From the NCBI GenBank assembly GCA_964019695.1, contig OZ026515.1, positions 76,871,144 to 76,935,143 on the forward strand: a DNA stretch of 64,000 bases, in the 5' to 3' direction. The notes under the pieces are model-generated. The model saw only the letters and a program-made list of their open reading frames with translations. It ran no database searches and was not told the DNA's origin. Shown here piece after piece: positions 11,885 to 23,544 of the stretch (its first letter is position 1; each line of letters begins with the position of its first letter). This DNA is from Loripinus fragilis (Eukaryota; Mollusca; Bivalvia; Lucinida; Lucinidae). The translations under genes and the position numbers were made by a program.

Positions 11885-12823
11885 GTAGCTGTTTTTAAAT
11901 GCTTCAGTCAGAACAATAACCAGTGTCGTTTACAGGCCTCACATGTATATCAAACATGGGCATTGTGAATGGCATCTCACAACAATGTTGTTGAGTTTAC
12001 TTCTATGATAAATGCTAGGGTCGGGTAAGTCGTCGATGCAGCGTCCAATGTACATACACAAGGGAATATTTTTCCTATTACTTGGATTGGGGTCCGAAAT
12101 GTATATCAACTATTTGCATGATTGTCGTCTGCAGATTTAAATTTTAACGTCTTTTTTCTTCCTCGAATTTAATACCCTAAGAGTTTAGAATAGTTTGATT
12201 CTGTACCAAAATTTTAAGCATGATCCGGGTATAAGCTAGTCTTATCAGTATGGACCCAGCAGCAAATACTACAGTATATATAGAATAACCGGTGATCGCT
12301 GAGTTAGAGATCAAAAGAGACCGATCGACACAGGAAATTATGTATACTGTAATTTCTGAATACCGACTCGAAGTTAATATTTAGTACCAACTTTCAAGTC
12401 CTTTCCCTATGTACACATGTACACACAGTCTTGCGTTTCTAATGGGTACCATTGATCTATATATAGGTCACTAGTTTATCCAATACTAATTTAAATACAC
12501 GTACCTAGGACAGCTCTTCAACGCACACATTGAAAGTAGGCCATTGTTTTATCATAATATCTAGATACTTTATTACTTAATAACCACATAGCAGATATCA
12601 TAACCTAAAATATAATTAATTGCTCTGGTATTTTAAAATACTGTATCTTTAATAGGGCAAAAAAACATAAAAAGGCGAACTATTTTCTCTCACGTAAAGT
12701 TTTCCATTAATATGTTAAAATCCTAGTAATCCCTTATCCAGCTGAGCCTGGATATAGCCTATGAAAACGATATACAGTCTGCGTTATAGAGGTCAATTGA
12801 CCAGAATCTACACTGTTTTCCAG
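11885..12823. other. Unassigned sequence
   Basis: AT-rich and without recognised genes or repeats. Confidence 0.4.
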
Positions 12824-12992
12824 TCAGCCTCTAAACCAGTTGTAAAACCTGAATCCATGCAAAGCATATTGTTGAAAATAGGGAAGGAGAATATTGGAAT
12901 GTTCAACAGGGAAAGAAATTTAAATTTGTGTCTATTAACATTGCTACCGGATGGACAAGCCATCTGTCTGCAAAAAATGAAACACCAATTTT
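12824..12992 (+). CDS. Candidate internal exon, protein unidentified
   Basis: The open frame is bounded by TGTTTTCCAG on the left and GTAAGT on the right, both good splice signals. It reads SASKPVVKPESM at the start and LPDGQAICLQKM near the end. The length is 169 bases with the last codon split. No domain is recognised, no neighbouring exon fits its phases, and it does not join the short candidate at 9909. It may be chance. Confidence 0.2.
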
Positions 12993-13452
12993 GTAAGTTA
13001 ACCTGTTGACAATAGCAACCAGTTTCCCGTCACAATACCTGTATAATATAGCTTTCTAATATAAACTAATTGTAAATAGATAGACTCTTCCTATCAAGGT
13101 GACATATAGGTCCTTTGGGTCGAGTGCTTAATAATAGTATTGTTTCAATCAAAGCACTGAGAGTACTGATGGAAACGATGTCTTGGGATTTTAGTTCTTG
13201 TAGGCTAAGCAGAGTGCAGTTTTTGAATGATATTTTAGGAATATTTGAATTTGTATATTGTATATTTTTCTGACCAATGATGAAGGAAAAGTTTGATATG
13301 ATTTCTATTTTTAGTTTTTAGTTTTAGCATAACAGAATTTTGAAGGGGCATGCGACAAAATATCAATCTTATCATTTCAAACATGGGCTGGTATGTCTTT
13401 AAACCCTATTTCACTTTTAAGCTCTGGTGGCCATTTTGTTATGTGGGGTCAA
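12993..13452. other. Unassigned sequence
   Basis: No gene or recognised repeat before the repeat F copy at 13453. Confidence 0.4.
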
Positions 13453-13782
13453 AAATAGTAAGTGAGTATGATCAGGAAATACCACAATCACAAACCGCAA
13501 ACAACCCCGTGGTACCGGGAGGAAGAGCTGCTCAACCATCACAAGACACCAGGAAGACAAATTAAGCAAAGCAACCAGCTCTCTCTCTCTTCCCCATCAA
13601 GATGATTATAATACTAGAATGGACATAAAGTAACGTACAACAAAACATAGAACAATTACAGATTCCCACAATGGGAGTAACAATAAACAAAAAGTCAACA
13701 ACAACAGAACCACCGCCTTAGAACGGACAGCAGCCTAAGCCACCGGGGGGCTTAAATGCATTTTACTGGTACCAAACCTTTT
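13453..13782 (+). repeat. Repeat F, truncated
   Basis: It begins AAATAGTAAGTGAGTATGATC, runs through CACAATCACAAACCGCA, ACACCAGGAAGACAA and CCTAAGCCACCGGGGGGC, and stops after TTTTACTGGTACCAAA. It lacks the last 250 bp seen in copies 493-1078 and 52304-52895. Confidence 0.75.
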
Positions 13783-14732
13783 GCCCATATTTAGCAGAGG
13801 GCATTATGCAGAATACATCACTGAAATTATTTTAAGAGTTTGGATTACTGGTTAAGAAGTTTAGATTTCTTTTTAGATTTTCCATTCGGTTCATTGTTGC
13901 CCTATTTTGAGGGTAATGTGATGAATTATTGCAAACAGGAAACAATGGTTAAGGAAAGGTGGTTTATAGCCATTTCCTTTTGCCTAGCTCTTGATAACAT
14001 TTTGTTCAGTGGAGCAAACCGTTAACATTTTGCTAAAATAGACTTGCATTATAATTGCCTAAAATTCCAACAAGGGCAATAACTAAAGTTTTAAGGGTCG
14101 ATTTTGACGAAACTTATAGGATATCAGAGTACTTGATACTTATTGTGTACCAAATATGTATCAAATCTGACCAGTAGTTCTGAGATGTGGATGGACAAAA
14201 ATGCGACGGACGGACGACGCCAAAACTATATCCCTCCAACTTTGTCAGGGATTATTAGATATCAGCATAGCTACATACCTAAAAAAGCTTTTAATATGTT
14301 ATGTGTTCTGATAATTTTTATCACCTGGTAAAATATCTTGTTTGAGTTTACGTTAATTTCTCTGTCAAATGTCTCAAATTTGTTACAAAATGTTCGCTTT
14401 TCCATTTTTTAGCCCATTTTGATGTCCGTTTTTGGTAACCATAGCAAAGATAAACGTCAATTTTAAAGTTTTACTTTTAAACTTGGTATATTGTTCAAAT
14501 AAACCAATAAGAACAAAATGGTGAAAAGCATTTTAGCCCATATGTGGGCCAAAATAGCACCCCCCCCCCCCCCCCCCTGATGCATGTAGCTCTTTGGCAA
14601 TATTAACTGTGTATATCTGGCATATAGTATAGATATAAAAAGAAGATTTATAGATGGTAAACTTAGGTTTCATTAAGAACATTGACAATAAAAAGTAAAA
14701 AAAAAAGCACTTAAAAATAAAAAAGAGCAAAA
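13783..14732. other. Unassigned sequence with a poly(C) run
   Basis: No gene recognised. 14560-14577 is an 18-base C run of the kind also found in GGATCC elements, and a frequent sequencing problem. Confidence 0.4.
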
Positions 14733-15085
14733 AAAGAGCCATGACATGTGATTTCCAAAAATGTGGCATTTTGACAATTGTAAACTTAAGCGTTGCATCG
14801 ATGATAAATTATAATCACCAATTATAATCGATGATCAATCAAAAACTTCGTTTGATTGTGTTTTTGGTAATAATCGATGATAATTGAAAAACATCACACT
14901 TGATCCAATTTTAAGCTCCTATTCTAAATATGCAAGTTTGCTACAAGGAATAGCAGTTAAATGGAGAGTTAAATGGAGTTTGCTGTCAGGACCAGTTGTG
15001 GTATTGGCTACTAGCACAAAGGCTCTGATCAGACTTGACCCGAACCTTTGCCGGTCACAGGAAATCTCATGTCACATAATTCCTT
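14733..15085. repeat. H2 hairpin repeat, diverged
   Basis: The left arm has CATGACATGTGATTTCCAA and AATGTGGCATTTTGACAA. The right arm has CAAAGGCTCTGATCAGACT and GGAAATCTCATGTCACA. These are the arms of the H2 elements at 36010-36262 and 36397-36645. Three ATCGATGAT words lie inside near 14799, 14829 and 14874. Confidence 0.5.
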
Positions 15086-15289
15086 GAATTGTACCCAAAT
15101 CAGCATTTGTAATTTGTAATATTCTTACAACCACCAGGTTGAGTTTTGTTCATAATGGCACAGAGTATGCTCAAATAGCAAAGGTACAAGCAACAGCAAA
15201 TTGTAAATTTGCAAGCAATTTGTTGACAAAATTTTTAAACAATATAATATCTGGTTTTAGCGACTATTTAGACTTCTTACAGATCAAAC

Positions 15290-16190
15290 ATAATATGGAG
15301 TTTGTCAAAAAGCAAATAAAGCATTTTCACATGCTTCTGCAAAATATACTGTTTGGTTTTTTGTTTGATTTGATTCTTAACGTCCCATCAACAATCTTTC
15401 AGTTATAAAGGGTTAGTAAGGGTTGAAACCAGTACTAAGCTAGGATAAATGTGTCTTGCGCAAGGACACAGTGCAGTGACGCTGTTGAGGCTCGAGTCTG
15501 GGCCCCTTCATCTCGAGTCAAGCACTCTACCCCTGAGCCACTGCATATACATATCTTTAACAAACATGCACTTTGTAAAAAAAAATAACTCATTGTGCTA
15601 CCAATGTTTATTTTAGGAAACAAGGCTGTGACTCTCGGTGGGTGAAATTATTCTGGACTTCAAAACTATATGCAATGACACAATGACAATACATGCGTTA
15701 CCTCAGACCTACATACAATGACTAGTAACATGTATACAATCTATACATAAACTCAACTATCGTATGGCAGTACTGTTATTCAGTAGATAACATCATGTTA
15801 TACAAAGTAGATCTTGCACAAAAGATTATTGCATAGAGTTTAATATCAAGTTTGTGCAAATGGGAATAAAGCATTTTCACACATTTCCTTTACTTGGCAT
15901 ATGCAAAATACACTTATCTATAATGAACATACACTTTGCTGAGAAAAATTCTAATCCATGTGCTACCAATGGTTATCTTAGGACACAATGATGTGACGCT
16001 TGATGGGTGCAATTATCTACTTCAGAACTATATGCAAAGACACATTGACTATACATTATTTCAGACCTATATGAAATGACTAGAAACATTCATACAATCT
16101 ATACATAAATTTAACTATCATATGACATTACTGTTATTCAGTAGATAACATCATGTCATACATAGTGGCTCTTACAGAAGTGATCATTTC
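15290..16190. repeat. Tandem duplication of a block of about 350 bp
   Basis: 15290-15835 and 15840-16190 share, in order, AAATAAAGCATTTTCACA, GCAAAATAYAC, GTGCTACCAATG, ATACAATCTATACATAAA and TTATTCAGTAGATAACATC. The first unit is split by the SINE at 15361-15545, which the second lacks. Confidence 0.75.
15361..15545 (-). mobile_element. tRNA-derived SINE, copy 1
   Basis: On the - strand it starts in GTGGCTCAGGGGTAGAG (A box) followed by ACTCGAGCCTC (B box). It continues through the body TAGCTTAGTACTGG and ends in the TGATGGGACGTTAAGAATC tail. It is somewhat diverged. ATATAC flanks both sides, and the second unit of the surrounding duplication is an empty site. Confidence 0.8.
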
Positions 16191-16256
16191 ATGAGAAATT
16201 TAAAAAAAAGTTATTGCTTTACTTCAAAGAGTGTTTAAGAGTGTTTAGAGTCAAAG

Positions 16257-16830
16257 AGACTCTATGATGGTTCCGACTTAAAGACTTATCTATTGATGAG
16301 ATGATAGGGGCCTGATACTTTGGCTGTTTGTCGGGCCCACTGGGGTTTACCTGTTGGATTTCTTTTGCTCCAGTATTCAGATTTATTTACTGTTGAGTCC
16401 TTATCTTTGCTTTATCTCCTTGTTATATCTTGATTTATATGTTTTAGGAGATGATGCATTGATAAGTTAGGGGTCTTTCATGCAAACCAAATATCTATGT
16501 GTCTTGATCCACATCTGAATTAAGGGTGAGGTTGGCGCCGTTAAACCGGTTTAAGCCCTCCAGTAAAATATTTTACTGACCGTTCCAAGGCGGTACTTCT
16601 TTTGTGGATCTTTTGTTTTTTTGTTCTGTCTTGTGTTTGCTATGTCTTTGTGTGCATCTGTTTATATGTGCTTTGCGGTCACCTGCTGGGAAAGGACTGA
16701 CCTCTTGGCTCTCGTTTGTGGTGTCTTACTGTGAGTTTGTCACTCTCCCATTGGTATCCTGGGTCAGGTGTGGTACTTGATTGTATTGATTCCTGATCTT
16801 TGCATCCTTACTTACTTTTATTCCAATTGT
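16257..16830 (-). repeat. Diverged relative of repeat F
   Basis: It keeps the order ACTCTATGAYGG, GGGCCTGATRCT, GGGCCCACTGG, TTTAAGCCCTCCAGTAAAAT, TTCCAAGGCGGTAC and TGATTCCTGATCTTTGCATC seen in reversed repeat F copies. The rest is much changed. It may be an older subfamily. Confidence 0.45.
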
Positions 16831-16888
16831 GTTTCTTGTCACCAAAGAGTTATTTAACTTCTGGCTATGACATTATTTTTGACATGAT

Positions 16889-17080
16889 TTGTTTGTTTGA
16901 TTTGATTCTTTACGTCCCATCAACAATATTTCAGTTAAACAGGGACGGGTCTTCCTTGGTTGAACCAGCACTAAGCTAGGATAAATGCGTCTTGCTCAAA
17001 GACCACGACGCAGTGACGCCGGTGAATCTTGAACCCTCAGTCTCGAGTCAAGCACTCTACCACTGAGCCTCTGCGCTCCC
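16889..17080 (-). mobile_element. tRNA-derived SINE, copy 2
   Basis: The same SINE as copies at 31115 and 53510. The 13 bp TTTTTGACATGAT lies on both sides (16876-16888 and 17081-17093), as expected of a target-primed retroposon. The - strand begins GGGAGCGCAGAGGCTCAGTG and ends in a CAAACAAAC tail. Confidence 0.9.
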
Positions 17081-17093
17081 TTTTTGACATGAT

Positions 17094-17760
17094 ATATTCC
17101 ACTGAATAACAGTAACATCAAATAAAAAAATAATGTTATGGCCACAGGTTGCACAATTTTGATACAAAGAAGTTATGTTAATAACAAAGTAAATTATCTT
17201 TGAAATAAACCAGCTTTGGAGGTGTTAATTTCGCAATAGTTCATATGATGAGAGAATCTTCCATTTGTGCCCATTTCAAATCATTTTTTTAAACTAACCT
17301 AAGGCTGTCTAAACTGATTGACTTAAGCTTTAAGTATTTGGTCAACATTATTCAGTCTAGTCAGACTCCTCCCACAGAGGAACGCAAAGAAAAGAATATA
17401 CAATCTGGCCCCCATCCCTCAACAAAGTTTGACAAGTAAATTTAATCCTGCCAACAATAGAGGAACCATCTCTCAGAAACCTTCAGCAGAAAATAAAATG
17501 CCCCACTCTACCACCTTGTTATGAAATGATAACTTGTGTAAGACCCTCTATAAAATACATAGAACAAATCAGAACGAATGGAATAAGAGACCCTATTTCT
17601 GCTTGTTAAAGTACCATCAGCACATCAAAGAACAATCATAAGAGTCCATGTCAAGGCTAGTCACCAAGTCATTTTCTATTTCATCCTTGCTGGGAATCTA
17701 TCTTAATATATTATCCCAAGGAATCCTAGTTAGTTGGATTTTATAATACGGTAAATCTTG
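17094..17760. other. Unassigned sequence
   Basis: No gene or classified repeat recognised. Confidence 0.4.
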
Positions 17761-17851
17761 TATTAGTTCGTACACTCGAATAGTTCGTTAAATGTCATGT
17801 ATTAGTTCGTACACTAGTCATTTTTATATGCAATTCTATTAGTTCGTACAC
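17761..17851 (+). repeat. Three 15 bp direct iterons
   Basis: TATTAGTTCGTACAC occurs exactly at 17761-17775, 17800-17814 and 17837-17851. A half copy (TAGTTCG) lies near 17781. Spacings are 39 and 37 bp. Such iterons are typical of protein-binding arrays, for example subterminal transposase sites, but no matching inverted array was found nearby. Confidence 0.8.
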
Positions 17852-19401
17852 AACGATTTTTTCCTTCATTGGTGCTTGTTTTTAATCAGCGTGGCTGTCA
17901 ACGATATGTTCCTGTTAACTTTCGCGTGCTTACACCAAACAGACCTTTTCGTCTGTCAATCTAACGACTTCGGTCGCTAACGTAAATCCAGCATTTAACA
18001 TTAAAATTTGTTTTCTGAAAATCGAGCGAATGCTAATTTACACGACCTATGTCGCCGATGCGTCGGAGATATATTCTGTACGGTCATTACAAAAAGTGTC
18101 CTTAGAATAATGGATAGTTACATTTTACTTCTGTGTCATATTTCTTTTATAATCGGACACCCAAGCCGCGTGCGACCCGGAAAGCATTTTTATACTTGTG
18201 CAGCTCGGGCCCGACACGAAATTAACTTGCGCGGTGCCTCATATAAACTGGTACCAGAATATTTCGTAAATAGCCTGCTGGTACTTATGACAAGGCCCAG
18301 GAGAGCATGTGCGTTTGCGCAATCTCATCAGGGTCCCGCTGCTCACTAACATAAAGTTTGAAGTGGATGAAGACTCAGCATGCTCAGACCAAATCAAATT
18401 CTAGATATTTACGCACGTTTTGTTTTATACAGTTGAATATCAATTTCGGTTATCTGAGCGTAAATAACTCAATAAATGTAGTAATAACGGCTTTTCCTAG
18501 GTTCAAACAAATGGAACATTTTAACAAATTGTTTAGTTGATCGTGGCGTGTCTTGCTGTCCTCATGAAACTACATACGGAAGGTCCTGAGAGTTCATGAT
18601 TACCGAGATAGTGTACGCACAGACGCACAAACCGAGTATAATTTGATTGTATCATGATTCTAGGTCTTGATGAATGGCATTTCCATGAAATAAGCCAGTT
18701 CATGAGATTATGGTACCTATCGCATATGCGAGCAGCGAAGGCTCAGACGAGCCTGTGCATCTGCGGAAAATCGTCAGCGCCTTCAGGCTTAACTGCGAGC
18801 ATAGAAGGGATGTAGATGAAGGTACGTTCATTAATTTAATAGCCCCACAAGGTGGCTGTGAATTTGAAAACAGGAAGAATTTGCTTTATTTTAACCACCA
18901 CACATCTATTGATGTATGTATCCCGACTTTCAATACATTAGTTTTCATGAACAGTCAGACCGTGTGTCTTTTTTGGAAGGAAAAGTCTTCCAATATGGAT
19001 GGATTTTCCTTCCATTTAGTTCTTTTACAGAAAATTGGAAGGTCTTTATAACATCCATCTTAATGAAAACAGCAAAAGACTTTGAGATCATCCGCGGTGA
19101 CATACATATCAGAATTTGCAAACATCCTTACCACACGTCTGTAGATGTTTTACCCCGACTTTGTTGTATGAGACCAACAAAGTCGCAGATCAGCCTGGGT
19201 ACCGCAATTCTTATCAGCGCCTTTGTTATGAATACAAACATTAAACATTTTGTCCGGCCTGGTCTGGGTCAAACCTGTCTGCTAATAATATCAGCCGCAG
19301 ACATGAAGATCAAATCCGCCGCTTTCATGCCACGTGCTGTTTTAAGAGTTGGGTAGCACGTGGTGCATTGGCACAGCACATAAAACATAATTGCTCAGCT
19401 G
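17852..19401. other. Unassigned sequence with H2 fragments
   Basis: Slightly GC-richer than its surroundings. Fragments resembling H2 lie near 18300-18350 (AATCTCATCAGGGTCCCGCT) and 18715-18790 (GAAGGCTCAGACGAGCCTGTG). A 113-codon frame from 18008 has no recognisable domain. Confidence 0.4.
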
Positions 19402-19675
19402 CATGCGCGGATCCAGAAAGGGGTCCAACTTTGACAACTTTTTTTTAATTGATGATGGGAGAGAGGATCCAAATACCACTATATGCGGGTCATCATTGGC
19501 CCGCCAGCGAAACACCATTTAAATGGCGTTTCGCTGGCGTGCCGCTGATGGCCCAACATCGAATGCTGGCTTGGTAGCTTTGTGATTTTAAAGGGAACTG
19601 GACCAGTATGCTAAGAAACCCTATTTTTCAGGGGTGGGGTCTGTCCCCCTCTGGATCCGCCCATGAGCTATCTGG
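19402..19675. repeat. GGATCC-ended inverted-repeat element, copy 1
   Basis: The ends are CATGCGCGGATCCAG and CTGGATCCGCCCATG, in inverted orientation. The core near 19498-19551 is a palindrome around GCGAAACACCATTTAAATGG. It is non-coding. Same family as 20011, 27202, 30308 and 37379. Confidence 0.75.
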
Positions 19676-20010
19676 CATGAAAAGACAATTTCTGTAAACT
19701 CATCACTTTCGCTCATTGCGATCGCGTACACGTTCGCAAACATGTAATATAAATTGTTTTGGATCTCGGAAATTTACTTTACAAATTCAAACTATCAATG
19801 CCCCACAATTATATCAAATGGCGGGCGACAGCCAGAACTCCTTTTTTTAAATTTCCAGTGGGTGCATAAAAGGCCTCGATACACCGTCATAAAAACCGAA
19901 AATCGCACCGGAAATTGACTGTTTTTCTTAACGACGTGAAGAGCATTAGACGCTAGTAGGCAAAGATGAGCCTGTGCATCCAACACTGTTGACTTTACGG
20001 TAGTATCTTG
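19676..20010. other. Unassigned sequence
   Basis: A short spacer between two GGATCC elements. No gene recognised. Confidence 0.4.
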
Positions 20011-20330
20011 CGCGGATCCAGGATTTTTTGTCATGGGGGGGGGGGGGGGGGGGGTAGGGGGCTCCAGGCTCAACTGACAGAGAAAAAACACTCTGATAAC
20101 GTTTTCTTAGGCATCAGCCTTTTACAATTTTACAGAGGGGTCCAATAATTTATTTTAAGGAAAACTATAATTTTTTAAGTTTCCAGTGGGGGTCTATCAT
20201 TTTTCAGGGGAGGGGGTCCAAATTTTTCCAGGGGGTGTGGGGTCCAAATGCTAATTTCAATTGAAACCTATAGAATTTGTGATTTTCCAGGTGGTCCAGG
20301 CCCCCCATACCCCTCTGGATCCGCGCATGT
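20011..20330. repeat. GGATCC-ended element, copy 2
   Basis: The ends are CGCGGATCCAGG and CCTCTGGATCCGCGCATG. A 20-base G run lies at 20035-20054. The interior has repeated GGGGGTCCAA-type words, unlike the palindromic core of copy 1, so it belongs to a different subfamily. Confidence 0.65.
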
Positions 20331-20640
20331 GTATGATAGATCCACTTGCGATATCCAAATTTTCAAGTCAACAGTAAAGTCAATCCCGAAGGACAGTTTT
20401 TTTTTCATGCAATTGTTCATTTTCCATTCCCGGAGCATCTAGTGACACCTCAAAACATGATGAGGTATATGATTCTGCAATATGTTAGTGGAAAACAAAT
20501 GTTGAGACCTCGGACCCTGGTCCGAGTTGAGACACAGTGATTATCGCGACTTTTAGTCAACTATTGATGGTTTCAGTCTTTCATTATGTATATTAGACTA
20601 GGCCTTGATTTCTGGCATCAGTTTTAGAAAAACGGGCTGT

Positions 20641-20905
20641 CCAATGTTGTCAAATAACGTTCATGCTATATACATTACCATAACATACCATGCATAAGCT
20701 GGGTGCTTAAGATCAAGCAACATACTCGCTGGAAGAATGTGTTTAATGGTAAAAAAATTACAGTTGAAACGTTAATAATCAGATCTTAGAACAAATCTAC
20801 ATGGATATGCTCGAGAAGCTCAAAATGGAAGCATGCAGTGTGCAAGAACACATACAATAATATGGCTAAACAACCGCCAGCTTTTTTGAAAAGCTAATAC
20901 TTGTG
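20641..20905 (-). repeat. Repeat G, uninterrupted copy (empty site)
   Basis: Read on the - strand it runs AAGTATTAGCTTTTC, AAAGCTGGCGGTTG, TTATTGTATGTGTTCTTGC, TGCATGCTTCCATTTTG, TGATTATTAACG, ACCATTAAACACATTC, AGTATGTTGCTTGATC and TATGCATGGTATGTTATGG. The same words occur in the same order in intron 1 of PFDN6, split by two 2 kb insertions. This copy is therefore their empty-site reference. Confidence 0.8.
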
Positions 20906-23540
20906 TAAATCTACTCGATGATGATATTGTTGCGCGAAACGAAACGAAAGTTAAGGTGTATTTATTTTATTATTATTATTCGTTTCTGTCTATCGACAGT
21001 GTCTTTTCATGCAATTGACTTAATTTCAAACGCCACTGCTATCATTCTGTCCATAAAAACTTATATCTAGCGCACTATATTTTTAGAACTATTTTAGTGG
21101 CGGTCAGGTTCATAAAGGGCGGGAAAACATTAGCAATCCACAAGAAAACGTGTCTTCTTCACGTTTATGACAAAAGGACAGGGCTGCGTTTATTGTCCGT
21201 CTCGTAATGTTTAAAAGCAAAGAAAAGTATAATGATAAAAAACGATTGCAAGATATTGTGCTTTGAACTGCAATATCTGGCTGCATCATAGATATTGCAA
21301 ACGGTTCTTCGTCGTACAAGAGCAGGTTTTCTCATGCTAAGGCATTGTTTTTCTGACGATCGTTTGAGGCATCCAATGGGGTTTACTGATTTGCGAATGT
21401 GTCCCAAATTTTTACCAATTAGCGTCTTCATAAAACTCATTTTTACCAGTAAGCACATTCAGCATTACAAAATAATTTTTTTTTATCACTGATTTCCCTT
21501 AAATTAAACTGATTAAAGCGTAATTTTAACAAACGAAACACTGATTTTTAAGGTCCCCCGTTGAGACCCTCACCGTTTGATGTACAAATAAACTTATAAT
21601 TCTGTTTCAATCATATGTAAGCTTTCAATAATCAAGTTTTCAAGCACAACAACGTTTTTCTGACCATTGGGTTTACATTTCAGAGCTGAAAACCGCAACA
21701 AACTAATAAAATACCAATATTGTTTTTGTCCTTCAGCAGGACAAGGGTTGTTTGCATTAAGGCCATTTGGTTCCCAGCGACTTACACAGGCTGTAACGGT
21801 ATAGGAAGCGGACTGGGTAGCAATGTTGAACGGGGGTTCGATGGTATGGGGATTTTGTGTGTATTTTGTGTATATGATACCATTGGAAACAGATGTTTTG
21901 AGAAAACATCGTTTCCAAAAATGGTATACATATAATGACTCAAAACTAGGCGTTAATATTTTTGCTACAATGCGAATAATTGACTTTTCATTTCGTCGAT
22001 GGTGTTGATGTTTTTTTTTGTTTTGTTTTGTTTTTTCGTCTGGGTCTTCACTGTTAGCCAAATAACCCTTGTTTTCTGATATCAAGAATGAACAGTGTTA
22101 ACCATTAGTAAAGGTGTGAAGGTGTGAGTGCAGTGTGCCCTATACATACAAGGCGTTAAGTGTGTCTTTAAGATTAATTCATCTCGTGGCCAATTTTAGC
22201 ACATTTATGAGTAATGGAGTTTTCGCCCTTATCAATTGGACGGATCCAAATCGAAAACAAGGGTTTTTGGGTAGTAATTTACCATTTCTTTCAAATTTTA
22301 AAATTACATTCTGTAAACAAACAGAACTGTACAGAACCTTATCAGACACAGTACTATGCGGCGTCTGATCTGGTTCTGCAATATTTGCACTGTCGGTTCT
22401 AATCTGGCTCCAAGTACATAGTGTACATAAAAGAACTGTTTCTTTTTTTAAAGGAATTACAACGTATTTGTTCACACCGAATAAGCGGCATTCGAGGTTC
22501 CGGATAGCCATTCACTTGGTATGATCCTTTGATGCCTTAGCCTCGTCTTAGCATTCGCTGTCTGCATATGCGATAAGTAATGCGATAAGCAAAAAATCAT
22601 ATGAGCCCATTGTCTTGGGTAATGTATTTGACACAGGCTCATGTCAGGCAATAATTACCAAATTTTCATGAATCGGCTCATTGTTTTAAACATGTGGAAT
22701 ATACATATATCTACAACATAGATAGAACGTTTGACAGTTTAAGAACATTTTTGGTTGGAGGGGAGTGGAAAGGTCCGTATCTGGCGGGTTTCAACTTCAA
22801 ATGGCGTTGATCCTGATCAAATTCCTCCAAAGAGCAGTCAAATCTGCGTCTACGCTATTATCGTACAGTAACATTCTTAGGTATCTACTGATAATTTTAT
22901 CTGCGCTTTCTAACATCTATAAAGCTGGACTTTAGCACCCAACTCAAAGCCTGCATATGCAAACAGTGCAGACCTAAATGAGATGTCATCAATGTGGCAT
23001 CTCATCAGAGTCCGTTCTGTTTGTTAACATAAGAGCTTTTCAGTAACTCAGATACTTGGTGATAATGATGGAATATTGTATCATTAAGTTTATTGTGAAG
23101 AATTATTTGTTTTAGAAAAAATATTTGAAGCTTAAATTTCGAACAAAATATGTTGATCGATCACTTTGTCATGTTTGGCTGTTTTTTCTTTTTTTTTCTT
23201 AAAATGAATAATTCGTCTCGAACGCGAAAATAAGGGTCTAATTTAATCTTGGTCTGCAAGTCGAGATACAACTGGCCAGGGATACAACTGGTCACCTCAA
23301 ATGACCAGGCTGTGGCTACTAGCACCGATAACTGAATGTTTAAAAAGAGGCTGGTCAATAGTTGCTGTACGTTAAAACAGCCAGGCGTACCTCCACGAGT
23401 CACAGAAACTATATGGATAATGCTAACATCACAGGTCGTATCATTTGGACTTTGGATTTTTATCTAAATCATATAAAAAGTATATGTTAGTAAAAAATCA
23501 ATAACAAATGGACACACCACGCCAAAATTTTATTTCCTTT
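20906..23540. other. Unassigned sequence
   Basis: No supported gene. 22960-23040 resembles the middle of an H2 element (CATCAATGTGGCATCTCATC). The overlapping frames at 21594-22085 and 22179-22511 show no domain. Confidence 0.4.
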
Positions 23541-23544
23541 CCTT

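Noticed and set aside
18008..19356. Three overlapping frames of 113-146 codons in a GC-richer stretch
   Set aside because: They run through H2 hairpin fragments, and none shows a known domain.
21594..22085. 163-codon frame on the minus strand
   Set aside because: No recognisable motif, and overlapping frames on the other strand are equally open. No exon-like boundaries.
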